From CAYFJO01 sp964343305 (lineage in GTDB: Bacteria; Planctomycetota; Planctomycetia; Pirellulales; Pirellulaceae), in contig CAYFJO010000074.1 in NCBI GenBank assembly GCA_964343305.1, positions 1 to 33,035 of the forward strand: DNA of 33,035 bases. Direction: 5' to 3'. Numbering within the stretch: position 1 is the stretch's first letter; each line of letters opens with the position of its first letter. The translations under genes were made by a program, and so were the position numbers. A model generated the notes under the pieces. That model saw only the letters and a list, made by a program, of their open reading frames with translations. It did not search any database and was not told the origin of the DNA. Positions 24,100 through 33,035 of this stretch are shown one piece after another.

Positions 24100-24981
24100 A
24101 TGGCACAAGCTTCGATTGTCATCCGAACTTACAACGAGCAGCAAATTTTGCCGCGAACGTTGGCGGCGCTGCGCACCCAAACATTCCAAAATTATCGGTT
24201 GATCGTTGTGGATTCCGGATCCACGGATCACACGGTTGCGATCGCGAAGGAGTTCCATGGTGTGCGGCTTGTCGAAGTCGCGCACAGCGAGTTCACGTTT
24301 GGTCGTGGACTAAACCTTGGAATCGCGGCAAGTGAAAGCGACACTGAATTTGTCGCAATACTTAGCGCGCACGCAATTCCCGTGTCCCATGATTGGCTGG
24401 AGAACTTATTGGAGCCAATGCTTTCGTCCGCCGAGGTTGTGGGGGTTTTTGGCAAGCAGATCCCTTTAGAAGAACACCTCTCGAATCCAGTCGTGCGTGC
24501 TTTGGAAAAATATGGTTATCCAGAGTATTTCGGCGATGATGCCTATGGGACCAAGGAAAACCATCGATTCTCGAACACCAATTCCGCGATTCGAATGTCG
24601 GCCTGGCGTGCCCTGCCGTTTGATGAACAGGCAGAGTTTGCCGAAGATCAAATCTGGGCCCATGAAATGTTGTCACAGGGACACTCGATCGCATACGAAC
24701 CAGGCGCAATCGTCTATCATTCGCATCCCGATTCGTATCGACGATATTACCAACGGACCTATGCTGGAGAATCGGCGATGGTGGTTCAGGGTCTTGCAAC
24801 CGATCAGCGAGACTTCAAAGCCTGGTTGAAAAACCAATTCGCGTATCTTTGGGAGTATGCCTACAGCATTTATGATTTGAATTCGTTGATGGGAATTCAC
24901 TGGGACCTCTTACGCTTAAAGACCGTCGCTAATTGGGCCTGGTATCGGGCCGGAAAGGCAAGATCCGATGCCGACCGATAA
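24100..24981 (+). CDS. GT2 glycosyltransferase, rhamnosyltransferase-like
   Basis: The GT-A-fold enzyme of about 293 residues adds a sugar to the growing glycan. It opens with ASIVIRTYNEQQILPRTLAAL and has VVDSGSTDHT, both standard for family 2. At the usual DxD metal site it has SAHAIP (residues 89-94), a replacement that I recall from a subgroup of rhamnosyltransferase-like enzymes. The later EDQIWAHEML carries the candidate catalytic acid. A C-terminal helical part (about 210-293) is Trp/Tyr-rich and probably membrane-associated. The ATG at 24079, overlapping the ATPase gene, is an alternative start that adds seven residues. The end overlaps the next gene by 14 nt. Confidence 0.88.
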   Translation: MAQASIVIRTYNEQQILPRTLAALRTQTFQNYRLIVVDSGSTDHTVAIAKEFHGVRLVEVAHSEFTFGRGLNLGIAASESDTEFVAILSAHAIPVSHDWLENLLEPMLSSAEVVGVFGKQIPLEEHLSNPVVRALEKYGYPEYFGDDAYGTKENHRFSNTNSAIRMSAWRALPFDEQAEFAEDQIWAHEMLSQGHSIAYEPGAIVYHSHPDSYRRYYQRTYAGESAMVVQGLATDQRDFKAWLKNQFAYLWEYAYSIYDLNSLMGIHWDLLRLKTVANWAWYRAGKARSDADR

Positions 24982-26266
24982 ACTCGTCGTTCTGTTAATC
25001 GATGCTTTTCGACACGACTATATTAACGCCATTGATACGCCATTCTTGCATCGTCAGATTGATCAGAGTCTCTATGCTCGGAAGTTGACAACCACTTGTG
25101 GTTTTACCCAACGAACGGTCATTTTCAGCGGCCAGATGGGAACCAACACAGGTGCTTATACGGTTTTCTCATTTGACGAGGAGGATTCGCCGTTTCGTTT
25201 TGCGCGCGGCGATCAGCGATTGGCTCGTTTTTCGCGTGAACAACATTGGACGGAGCAACTTGGCTCTAGCCTCTTTGCTCGCGTACTTCGCCGGCTTTTG
25301 GCCACAAGACACCGCCAACAACGTCGCGATTTTTTGCAGTGGCTCAGATCCGAATCCAAAAAGTATGCGACCAATGCACCAACTATGTGCATCCCGTTAG
25401 AAATCCTTCCGGAGATCGGCGTTTCAGAAGACGTGAAGCCGATTCATGAAGCTGGCGGACTGGCTGTAGAATCCTTGTTCGACGTGATGATTCGCGCGGA
25501 GATTCCCTATCATTATTTGATGTACCCAGTCGTCAATTGCGATGATGACGGAGTGGTCCAGGCGTTAATCGATCATCGAAACGAGGAGAGATTCGTGCTT
25601 TTCTCGCAGTTTTCCGAGCCGGACGCGCAAGTTCATTTGTGCGGTCCCAGCGATTATCGAAGGCGTTCCGTCGCCGGGGAAATCGATCGAAAGCTTCGCG
25701 AATTGGTAGACACCTTCGACGACGATACGACCTGGTTGCTTTTTGCGGACCACGGCATGACGGATGTGACGACGCGCCTCGATATTCGTGGATCGCTGAA
25801 ATCGCGCGAGCAACATCACAACGTACAGTTCGGTCGTGACTACTTGTTGTTCCTCGATTCAACGTTGGCACGCTTTCGTTGGAAGACAGAGCGCGGCCAA
25901 CGGTTTATCGAAAGTTTGGCCGATGATGAATCCTTGCGCAAACACGGGTATTTCATTGATGACGAGTATGCCAGTCGGTTTTCCCTCCCGCTCAAGGATC
26001 GGTGCTTTGGTGATTTGATTTGGCAGGCGAATATTGGGGTCTTGATTTGTCCTGATTATTTTCGAGGACAGGATTCCGAGACCAATGGAATGCACGGATA
26101 TAATCCTGACGAGGAAGACATGAAAGGTTTTGCAATGGTTTTCGGTGACAAAGTGACGCCACGCACCATCGACACAGCCAGCCTGCTTGACATCTGTCCA
26201 ACCGTCTGCGACTTGCTTGAACTAGATCCGCCAGCCGGTTGCGAAGGCCGATCGATCTTGCTGTAA
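24968..26266 (+). CDS. Alkaline-phosphatase-superfamily phosphodiesterase-like enzyme
   Basis: The 432-residue cytoplasmic protein (no signal peptide) has the metal-binding layout of the alkaline phosphatase/NPP superfamily: Asp12 in LLIDAFRHDY, a Thr nucleophile candidate in CGFTQRTVIFSG (Thr47 or Thr50), DADH-type residues in FADHGMTDV and a late His in MHGYNPDEEDMKG. Such enzymes hydrolyse or transfer phosphate mono- or diesters. A ribosome site GGAAAGG precedes the ATG. The overlap with the GT2 gene and its placement among glycosyltransferases suggest that it trims or transfers a phospho-group on the glycan or a lipid-linked precursor. The actual substrate cannot be told from sequence. 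Confidence 0.85.
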   Translation: MPTDKLVVLLIDAFRHDYINAIDTPFLHRQIDQSLYARKLTTTCGFTQRTVIFSGQMGTNTGAYTVFSFDEEDSPFRFARGDQRLARFSREQHWTEQLGSSLFARVLRRLLATRHRQQRRDFLQWLRSESKKYATNAPTMCIPLEILPEIGVSEDVKPIHEAGGLAVESLFDVMIRAEIPYHYLMYPVVNCDDDGVVQALIDHRNEERFVLFSQFSEPDAQVHLCGPSDYRRRSVAGEIDRKLRELVDTFDDDTTWLLFADHGMTDVTTRLDIRGSLKSREQHHNVQFGRDYLLFLDSTLARFRWKTERGQRFIESLADDESLRKHGYFIDDEYASRFSLPLKDRCFGDLIWQANIGVLICPDYFRGQDSETNGMHGYNPDEEDMKGFAMVFGDKVTPRTIDTASLLDICPTVCDLLELDPPAGCEGRSILL

Positions 26267-26290
26267 ATCCTCTGATCTCGAACATCATCG

Positions 26291-27400
26291 ATGTATACGC
26301 TTGCTGGAAATCCTGATGCGGAAGCTGTCATCGCGGAAGATATGAATTGTCTTGTCCGCGCGCTTCGAGAGGACGCCATCCCCTACGAAGCAGTTTATCT
26401 AGCGGGTGGATTTGGGCGTGGTGAAGGAACTGTTCGATTCGATGGGGGGCGCTGGTACGCGGTGAACGACTTTGACTTAGTGTTGATGGTCGATGACAAA
26501 GAACCGCCCATGGAAAGGATCGGCAAACTAGCAAAACGCCTGGCGGAAAGACTGAACATTGACTTCGTCGACATCGGTTGTATCCCGTGTGGCTCGTTGA
26601 GCGCGCTCCCGCCTTCGCTGTTCAACTATGAATTGAAATACGGCAGTTTGCACATCGACGGCCAGCATCTGCTTGATTCCATTCCTAACTATTCGGTGAC
26701 GGATGTGCCTGCCTTCGAGTTTCTGCAGCTTCTATGCAACCGGTGTGCGGGGTTGAATATGATGGTGCAGAAACGATGTCCAGATTCGAAATACTTCGAA
26801 TCGAATCAGTTGGTGAAAGCAGCCATTGCGGTCGGTGATATAGCCGTCTTTCTTGCCGGGCAATACTCGCACCTCTATCGCGTGCGAATGGAGCGCTTCC
26901 GCGATTTATTTGCAGGCGTCAAGACGCCGTTTCCTTTATCGAGCGAAGCGCAACGTATCATTTTGCATGCTTACCAGTACAAGCTAAATGGTCCAAGCGA
27001 CGAAGAGTTTAGGATCGACCAGTCGCATTTGAAACAGGCGATCATGGCAGGTTTTGTGGCCATCACGAACAAATGCGTGGGGGTGGGGGCCGAGACATTT
27101 GCCGAAGCAGAGCGGCTGCTATGGGATCGATACCGCCTTCATCGCAATTTGCTCCGCTGGGCCAAGACGAAAGTCGCAAAGTTGGAGGCCCCGGCGATCG
27201 CTCCTCATACTCGTGTTGTCTTGCGAGTGCTGTTTTCGCAACCTTGGTTTTACCTGAATCATGACGCGTCCGTTGCCCTTTGTGCTTGGGAGTTTTTTCG
27301 ACGATTTTGGGGTGTGCCTTCGTTGTTGTTGAGCCGTCGTTGGAATGCTCAAACCGTTTTACGGTTATGGGAACACCAATTCCACGCGCAAGGCGACTAA
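26291..27400 (+). CDS. Nucleotidyltransferase-fold protein
   Basis: The N-terminal part of this 369-residue protein has the pol-beta-type nucleotidyltransferase signature: VYLAGGFGRGEG (GGFGRGEG, residues 39-46) followed by NDFDLVLMVD with Asp60 and Asp62 as the metal-binding pair. Proteins with this fold transfer a nucleotide to a protein, RNA or small molecule. The remainder is helical (DIAVFLAGQYSHLYRVRMERF) and not assigned to a family by me. It lies 24 nt after the phosphodiesterase-like gene and 21 nt before a glycosyltransferase gene, with no antitoxin-like partner, so a role in sugar activation or glycan decoration is more likely than a toxin role. That role is inference. Confidence 0.75.
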   Translation: MYTLAGNPDAEAVIAEDMNCLVRALREDAIPYEAVYLAGGFGRGEGTVRFDGGRWYAVNDFDLVLMVDDKEPPMERIGKLAKRLAERLNIDFVDIGCIPCGSLSALPPSLFNYELKYGSLHIDGQHLLDSIPNYSVTDVPAFEFLQLLCNRCAGLNMMVQKRCPDSKYFESNQLVKAAIAVGDIAVFLAGQYSHLYRVRMERFRDLFAGVKTPFPLSSEAQRIILHAYQYKLNGPSDEEFRIDQSHLKQAIMAGFVAITNKCVGVGAETFAEAERLLWDRYRLHRNLLRWAKTKVAKLEAPAIAPHTRVVLRVLFSQPWFYLNHDASVALCAWEFFRRFWGVPSLLLSRRWNAQTVLRLWEHQFHAQGD

Positions 27401-27421
27401 CCCGTATTTGGACCCGCAAAT

Positions 27422-29620
27422 ATGCAGAATAGCAAATATGACGTTTCGATTGTTGTCACCGCGCATGCAGAAGGAACCTTGGCCCATCGCACGATGCGCA
27501 GCATCGAGGAAACGATGCGCGATGCTCAAGTCAACGGGGTCACCTGTGAACTACTAGCAGTCTTGGATTGTCCAGACGACGCGACGATAGAGTATTTCGA
27601 ATCTTCCGACCTGGAAGAATTGAGGATCTTACCGGCAGACTTCCGCGATCTAGGGTTGTCGCGAAATTTCGCTGCGGAGCGCGCAAGCGGACAGTACGTG
27701 GCGTTCATCGATGCAGATGACCTTTGGTGTCGAACGTGGATCACACGCGCGTTTCAATACGCTCGGCAGTTCACTTCTCCCTTCAATGTTTTCCATGCGA
27801 GCATGGGTGTGTTTTTTGAAGCTCGGCGTCTCATCAAGAAATATGTGCCGTCCGACGATGACCAGTTCGATTGGTCCAGGCTCGTCGAAGACAACCGCTG
27901 GTCATCAAATGTATTCGTTCCGCGTTATGTATTTCTCGACATACCACAGGCCCCAAGAGCGGAAACGGGTTTCGGGTATGAAGATTGGCAGTGGTACTGT
28001 GAGCTGCTACACCGCGGAGTCGCGGTACGAATCGTGGATCAGACCTGTCTTTTCATCCGTCAAAAAGCAGTTGGTTCATTGCGGCTGAAGTATCAAGCGA
28101 CTCAATCGTTGCTTTCTCCAACTCCCCTGCTGAATCCTGCGACCATCGGGCAGGGGGAACACAAAGATGATTCAGCAGGAACACTCCGCACGTTGCCACC
28201 CGCGAAACGGTCCGCTCTCCGAAGTGTTGCAAAGAATTTACTGTCAAGAGTGCCGTTTGCGTATCGCGGCGTCCAGCGGTTGTATGATATCGGGAAGCGA
28301 ATCCGACAAGCTCGTGCGAACCGAGTTCGGGAGCTTCCCGAATGGCTCCATTGTGCTTGGTGCGAAATCCACGAGATCGAGCCCCAACTCCATCCCGACG
28401 CTTCGTCGCTAAGTTGGTATTCGTGGAATCGTACAAGGGATTCGGCCATCGGCGATGCCTATCGTGACCTTTGTTCAGATGTCCCCATACGAGCCAGTCA
28501 TGTATTTCTTTTACCTTGGCTGAAGCGAGGCGGGGCAGATTTGGAAGCGCTGAATTACATTCGCGCTTTGTCGGAGAACCGTTGGGCCGATGGAATCTTG
28601 GTCGTGCAAACAGAGGCGGCAGATTCTCCTTGGACGCACCGGCTTCCCAACGATGTTGCCGTCGTTGATTTTGGCAGCAAGACGGCGCATCTTTCCGATG
28701 ACGAGCGCGACTTCCTGTTAGGGACGATGCTTGTGCAACTTGAGCCCAAGGTCATTCACTTGGTGAATTCACAAGTCGGCTATCGAGTGCTCCGAAAGTT
28801 TGGCCAAGCGCTGTCTCACTTGAGCTGCCTCTATGCCAGTGTGTTTTGTGAAGACATCACGGAGAGTGGCAAGATCGATGGATACCCGTTTCAGGAATTG
28901 CCGCATTGCTTTGCGTTTCTTGACGCGGTGTTTTGTGATAACCGGCGGTTTTTGGAGCGTCTGGAAAACTGGTACGGTTTCGATCCATCGAAGTTGCTCA
29001 CACATTATCAACCGATTGATGCGAACCAACGACGCGAGCGGCACAGCGACGATGGTCGACTGTCGATTTTGTGGGCCAGCCGGCTGGATCGTCAAAAACA
29101 TCCTGAGTTGCTAGTCGAAATCGCATCGCTGGCGCAGGATAAGCCGTTTGATTTTCATGTGTATGGCTATCCTTTGACCCAATCGGATGGCCGTACGCTA
29201 CGGCAATTTCGTCGGCTGCCCAATGTTCGTTTTCATGGACGTTATGACGATTTTCAGTCGCTGCCCGCCGAAAACTTTGATGTGTTTCTTTACACGTCAC
29301 GGTGGGATGGGATGCCCAATGTGGTGTTGGAGGCACTCGCCGCCGAATTGGCACTGGTCACTTCCGAAGTTGGCGGCGTCGCGGAACTTGTCGAGCATGA
29401 GGAGAACGGGATTCTCGTCCCGATGGATTCGCCGGCTGGTCGATTCGTCGAAGCGCTGGAATCGCTGCATGCCGATCGTCAACGAATGCGCAAGATGGCA
29501 GAGTGTGGTCGACAATCCGTCTCGGAAAATCACAATTGGGACCGCTTTCTTGACGCTTTGCGAAACGTGCCGAATTACACGCAACCGGCGCTTTCGAGTG
29601 CGGTAAGAGAATCGGTTTGA
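27422..29620 (+). CDS. Bifunctional GT2-GT4 glycosyltransferase, copy 1
   Basis: The 732-residue protein carries two transferase modules. Residues 1 to about 210 form a GT-A, family 2 domain: DVSIVVTAHAEGTLAHRTM, then FIDADD (95-100) as the metal site and GFGYEDWQWY near the acceptor loop. Residues of about 350-720 are a GT-B, family 4 enzyme with HVFLLPWLKRGGADLEALNY, the donor-site segment LSILWASRLDRQKHPELL (from about 546) and WDGMPNVVLEALAAELALV, where Asp replaces the first Glu of the usual E-x7-E. A basic helical linker (about 255-345) joins them. One polypeptide could add two sugars in succession. It has the same architecture as the next gene and ends 2 nt before it, so the two arose by tandem duplication. 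Confidence 0.9.
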   Translation: MQNSKYDVSIVVTAHAEGTLAHRTMRSIEETMRDAQVNGVTCELLAVLDCPDDATIEYFESSDLEELRILPADFRDLGLSRNFAAERASGQYVAFIDADDLWCRTWITRAFQYARQFTSPFNVFHASMGVFFEARRLIKKYVPSDDDQFDWSRLVEDNRWSSNVFVPRYVFLDIPQAPRAETGFGYEDWQWYCELLHRGVAVRIVDQTCLFIRQKAVGSLRLKYQATQSLLSPTPLLNPATIGQGEHKDDSAGTLRTLPPAKRSALRSVAKNLLSRVPFAYRGVQRLYDIGKRIRQARANRVRELPEWLHCAWCEIHEIEPQLHPDASSLSWYSWNRTRDSAIGDAYRDLCSDVPIRASHVFLLPWLKRGGADLEALNYIRALSENRWADGILVVQTEAADSPWTHRLPNDVAVVDFGSKTAHLSDDERDFLLGTMLVQLEPKVIHLVNSQVGYRVLRKFGQALSHLSCLYASVFCEDITESGKIDGYPFQELPHCFAFLDAVFCDNRRFLERLENWYGFDPSKLLTHYQPIDANQRRERHSDDGRLSILWASRLDRQKHPELLVEIASLAQDKPFDFHVYGYPLTQSDGRTLRQFRRLPNVRFHGRYDDFQSLPAENFDVFLYTSRWDGMPNVVLEALAAELALVTSEVGGVAELVEHEENGILVPMDSPAGRFVEALESLHADRQRMRKMAECGRQSVSENHNWDRFLDALRNVPNYTQPALSSAVRESV

Positions 29621-29622
29621 CC

Positions 29623-31803
29623 ATGACTTCCAGCGAAGTAGACATCTCCGTCATTATCCCGGCGCACAATGAAGGGTTTCTTGTGCATCGGACGATTCGA
29701 AGCGTTGTGGCGGCGATCGAGGAAGCAAGGGACGCGGAAATCTCGGTGGAAATCATCGCCGTGCTCGACAATCCGACAGGCGCAACTCAAAAGTATTTCG
29801 ACGAGCAAAACAAAGTTGAATTGAAAACGGTCGTCGTCAACAACGGCGACACCGGGGCGACGCGGAATTCCGGGATCGAGGCGGCGAGCGGCAGATACAT
29901 CGCGCTGATCGACGCCGACGATTTGTTTGCCCGAAGTTGGCTGACCGACGCATTTTACTTTGCCGAACAACTTGACGGGGACGAGTGTGTGCTACATCCT
30001 CAACATTCCGTCCTTTTCGAAAACGCATTTTGCATCAACGAGCATCTTTCATCGGCCGACGATCGGTTTGATTGGCGAACACTGGTCGAGGGCAGTATGT
30101 GGACGTCGGTGATCTTCGCCAGCCGATCGCTGTTGCGTCGGATTCCGTTTGTGCGTCTCCAGCGCGGATCGGGATTTGGCTACGAGGATTGGCATTGGTT
30201 TTTGCAGGTTCTGGCGGATGGTGTCGATGTTCATGCCGTGGAAGGCGCGGCGGTGTTTCTGCGGCGACGGCTGACCGGATCGCGACTCGCCGGTCATAAC
30301 GCGGCGTCTTCCGTGATTCCGCCGACGTGGTACCTCGAACCGAGCCGTGTGGCGCAGAGAGAAACACGGGGTCGCGGCATGCGGCAGCCGTGGTTGCGCG
30401 GCATGCGGCGAACGGTTGGGAATTGGCTGGAGAACAAGATTCCAAGATTGCAATCGTCCGCCGATGCGGTGTTTGACATTGCGGATGCGGTCGACTCGCG
30501 GCGCAATCGAGTCCGCACGCTTCCCACGAAACTGGGCGAAGCATGGCGGGACATTCATTCGATTGAGCCGCTGTTGTTTCCCGAAGCCGATTCGCTGCGT
30601 CGATATTCGTGGCGCGAGTTGCTGCATCCGGCCGTGGGTGAGGCTTATGCGGAGCTGTGCACGTCGTGTGACGCCGATTCCAGTCATGTTTTTCTCATGC
30701 CAGGATTGCGGCGGGGCGGCGCGGATCTGGAGGCGTTGAATTACATCCGTTTGCTGGTCGAGGAACACGCGATCCGTGGATTAGCCGTCGTCGGAACGGA
30801 GGACGTCGAATCGCCGTGGATCAACCGCTTGCCCGAGTCCGTGCGATTCGTGAATCTTGGCAAGATCGGTGCGCGACTTTTCGATCATCAGCGCGAATCT
30901 CTGTTGGCGACGTTTCTCGTGCAATCGCGGCCTGCCGTGATCCACAACATCAACTCGTTGCTCGGCTTTCGCACTTTTCGTGAATACGGGCCGGCGCTCC
31001 GTCAGCATTCGCGATTGTTCGTCAGCGTGTTTAACGAGAGCTACGATGAGTCAGGCCGAGCGTTTGGCTTCCCCTACGAAGAACTGCCGTTTTGTTTTGA
31101 ACATCTGGCAGGCGTGTTTGCCGACAACCAAATGATTCTTGACAAACTTCGTGAGCGGTTTGTGTTTGATTCTCAACGCATGCACGTTCATTATCAGCCG
31201 GTGGAAGTGCCAAACACTGCGCGACCAAAATCGGCTGGACAATCAAACCAAGCACACGCGACGCTGTCGATTTTGTGGGCCAGCCGCCTCGACCGGCAAA
31301 AGCGGCCCGATATTCTTGTGCAGATCGCCCAGCAATGTGTGGGCCGGCCGTTTCACTTTCATGTTCATGGGGCACCGCTGTTGGGAAAATCGACCAGCGA
31401 AGTGCGACAACTTCGCATGCTCGCCAACGTTATGATGCACGGTTCATTTGATGGATTCATGTCATTGGACACCAGCCAATATGACGTGTTTCTGTATACG
31501 TCGCAGGCCGATGGCATGCCAAACATCGTGCTCGAAGCGATGGCCGCCGGTTTGCCAGTCGTCGCCTCGCGTGTCGGCGGATTGAGCGAAATCCTTCAAC
31601 CGGGTGAGACCGGTTTTCTCGTCGATCCGATTACCGATGTTGACCAATACATCGCGATGCTGGATCAATGGCACGAAAACCGTGACCAACTCGACAAAAT
31701 TGCCAACAGGTCCGCGGAGTTTATCGCCGAAAATCACTCTTGGGAGCGTTTTTCACGTGTCGTGGGGCAACGAACCGAGTACGTAAAAATCGCACAAAAT
31801 TGA
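29623..31803 (+). CDS. Bifunctional GT2-GT4 glycosyltransferase, copy 2
   Basis: The product has 726 residues and the same two-module design as its neighbour: DISVIIPAHNEGFLVHRTI, LIDADD (95-100) and GFGYEDWHWF in the family 2 part; HVFLMPGLRRGGADLEALNY, LSILWASRLDRQKRPDIL (from about 546) and DGMPNIVLEAMAAGLPVV in the family 4 part. Spacing between landmarks is almost identical to copy 1, but many intervening residues differ, so donors or acceptors may differ. The open frame includes a TTG at 29617; the ATG at 29623 lies 2 nt after the upstream stop and is the better start. It is the last gene of the polysaccharide cluster. Confidence 0.9.
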   Translation: MTSSEVDISVIIPAHNEGFLVHRTIRSVVAAIEEARDAEISVEIIAVLDNPTGATQKYFDEQNKVELKTVVVNNGDTGATRNSGIEAASGRYIALIDADDLFARSWLTDAFYFAEQLDGDECVLHPQHSVLFENAFCINEHLSSADDRFDWRTLVEGSMWTSVIFASRSLLRRIPFVRLQRGSGFGYEDWHWFLQVLADGVDVHAVEGAAVFLRRRLTGSRLAGHNAASSVIPPTWYLEPSRVAQRETRGRGMRQPWLRGMRRTVGNWLENKIPRLQSSADAVFDIADAVDSRRNRVRTLPTKLGEAWRDIHSIEPLLFPEADSLRRYSWRELLHPAVGEAYAELCTSCDADSSHVFLMPGLRRGGADLEALNYIRLLVEEHAIRGLAVVGTEDVESPWINRLPESVRFVNLGKIGARLFDHQRESLLATFLVQSRPAVIHNINSLLGFRTFREYGPALRQHSRLFVSVFNESYDESGRAFGFPYEELPFCFEHLAGVFADNQMILDKLRERFVFDSQRMHVHYQPVEVPNTARPKSAGQSNQAHATLSILWASRLDRQKRPDILVQIAQQCVGRPFHFHVHGAPLLGKSTSEVRQLRMLANVMMHGSFDGFMSLDTSQYDVFLYTSQADGMPNIVLEAMAAGLPVVASRVGGLSEILQPGETGFLVDPITDVDQYIAMLDQWHENRDQLDKIANRSAEFIAENHSWERFSRVVGQRTEYVKIAQN

Positions 31804-31890
31804 CATTGTTCAGAAACATTATTACGATCTAATTTCAACGTGTTTACGAGATTTCATCTGATTTTCCATCGCGATTTTCGAGGCCAAGTC

Positions 31891-33035
31891 ATGCAACGTT
31901 TCCAATGGTTGGCAGTGACGGTACTCTTGTGTGCGGCGAGTGTGGTAAACGCTTATACGCCGAAGAGCCAGGAAGTCCGGAACATGGTGGCGAAGGGCGT
32001 CACCTATTTAGAGAAGGTGAAATCCGTGGATATGGGCCGCGATTGTCTGGTCGCGTTGGCGTTGTACAAAACGGGCAAGCCAACATCGCATCCCAAGATC
32101 AGGGCTGCCTTTGGCAAGATCGGCAATGCAATTGGGGAACTCGAAGCGAAGCAGAACGTACACCGAACTTATGATCAGGCTTGTGCCTTGATTTTTCTGT
32201 GCGAACTCAACAGCCCGTCTCATCGCAATTCAATGCAAGCACTGGCGACCAAGTTGATGGAATGGCAAAAACAGAATGGTGCATGGGGCTACGATCACGA
32301 GCCGATTGGAGATACGTCCCAAACCGTTTTCGCGGCCCTGGCGCTTTGGGAAGCAAGGCATCGGCAAATTGATGTTCCGGATGATGTTTTTCGAAACGCC
32401 CTGAATTGGCTTATTCGTACGCAGGATCCTGGCGGTGGGTTCGCTTACAAGGGTGAAGATCCCGAAGACTCGAACGGTCGTCGCATCAATCAACGGAATC
32501 CGTATCCATGTGCGACGGCGGCGGGATTGGGCGCAACCTACATCTGTGCCAATGCCTTGGGCATCGAGGCAGCGATCGGTCAAGGCGCGAAAACGGCGGA
32601 TGATGAGATTCCGCCGGCCCTGAAATTTGTGGCCGTGGTGGACTCCGATGGATCCCGCATTTCGGAGGGTGACTCGGGCGTCAACCGAGTGTTTTTGCTC
32701 CGTGCGTTGACCGATGGAAATCGTTGGTTCGATCGCAACTACTCGATCGCGCCGACCAATTGGTATTTCGCACCAGATCCATGGAACTACTACTATCTCT
32801 ACACGCTGGAGCGATTTCGAAGTTTTCAGGCCAACGCCGAGAAAACCAAGGAAAAAGAAGGGGAGTCGCCACGTTGGTATGACCAAGGCGTTGCCTATCT
32901 GATGAAGAACCAGGATATAAAGTCGGGCATGTTTGGTGGAGCCGAGGCGAAAAACTCAACCCTCGCCGGCCCGCAAGTCTCCACGTCACTGGCATTGATG
33001 TTTCTAGTGCGCAGCACGCAAAAGACGATCGGTAA
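31891..33035 (+). CDS. Exported toroid-fold protein, prenyltransferase/squalene-cyclase-like, 3' end beyond window
   Basis: The open frame continues past the right edge; 381 complete codons are visible. MQRFQWLAVTVLLCAASVVNA is a Sec signal peptide, with GAGG upstream of the ATG. The mature part has the alpha/alpha-toroid repeats of the prenyltransferase and squalene-oxidase group: MEWQKQNGAWGYDHEP, DTSQTVFAALALWEA, ALNWLIRTQDPGGGFAYKG and QDIKSGMFGGAE, each with a QD/QN..G.WG-like element. No DxDD-type cyclase motif is visible in this part. Such exported proteins are abundant in planctomycetes, where their function is mostly unknown. The 87-nt gap upstream is AT-rich and probably holds its promoter. 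Confidence 0.85.
   Translation, partial: MQRFQWLAVTVLLCAASVVNAYTPKSQEVRNMVAKGVTYLEKVKSVDMGRDCLVALALYKTGKPTSHPKIRAAFGKIGNAIGELEAKQNVHRTYDQACALIFLCELNSPSHRNSMQALATKLMEWQKQNGAWGYDHEPIGDTSQTVFAALALWEARHRQIDVPDDVFRNALNWLIRTQDPGGGFAYKGEDPEDSNGRRINQRNPYPCATAAGLGATYICANALGIEAAIGQGAKTADDEIPPALKFVAVVDSDGSRISEGDSGVNRVFLLRALTDGNRWFDRNYSIAPTNWYFAPDPWNYYYLYTLERFRSFQANAEKTKEKEGESPRWYDQGVAYLMKNQDIKSGMFGGAEAKNSTLAGPQVSTSLALMFLVRSTQKTIG

Noticed and set aside
30049..30768. 239-codon minus-strand frame opposite the second GT2-GT4 gene
   Set aside because: It is a shadow of the coding strand, with Arg/Gln-rich translation and no domain.

Overview
The window looks like a piece of a planctomycete chromosome, most likely from the Pirellulaceae/Rhodopirellula group. 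The evidence is moderately GC-rich DNA, frequent starts without a Shine-Dalgarno, a Hanks-type Ser/Thr kinase, secreted S9 peptidases, an alpha/alpha-toroid protein of the prenyltransferase/squalene-cyclase type, and palindromic dispersed-repeat-like elements that I recall from that group. No rRNA, tRNA, CRISPR array or transposase gene was seen.

Layout: (1) 1-4.7 kb, minus strand: a partial exported TPR protein, a Lys-rich exported SH3b protein and a secreted DPP-IV-like S9 peptidase. A decayed gene fragment may lie at about 1246-1428. (2) 4.9-7.4 kb, plus strand: a DinB-fold protein, a large palindrome, and a reverse transcriptase preceded by a foldable non-coding segment. The segment has a1/a2 complementary ends, three small hairpins and a long interrupted hairpin, which is the layout of a retron. 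It is followed by an antitoxin-like small gene whose presumed toxin is reduced to a 15-codon stub. (3) 7.5-12.9 kb: a lipoprotein prolyl oligopeptidase, a palindrome-bounded repeat fused in frame to a gamma-glutamyltranspeptidase-like gene, and a convergent GH88-like hydrolase. (4) 13.0-21.9 kb, plus strand: a chemosensory cluster of kinase-REC-REC, CheA with two CheW domains, a chemoreceptor, CheW, CheB and CheR, with no stand-alone CheY. (5) 22.0-31.8 kb, plus strand: a surface-polysaccharide cluster of Wzm/Wzt-type ABC exporter, GT2, alkaline-phosphatase-superfamily enzyme, nucleotidyltransferase-fold protein and two tandem GT2-GT4 fusions. (6) 31.9 kb to the end: a partial exported toroid protein.

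How the parts work together: the che genes form a complete receptor-kinase-adaptation circuit, whose output probably runs through the kinase-fused receiver or a distant CheY. The next cluster would build a glycan on the cytoplasmic face and export it through Wzm/Wzt. The peptidases and the GGT-like enzyme fit extracytoplasmic peptide scavenging. The most notable element is the retron-like locus at 5491-7044: no known retron effector gene is adjacent, and the reverse transcriptase carries an N-terminal extension of about 150 residues.
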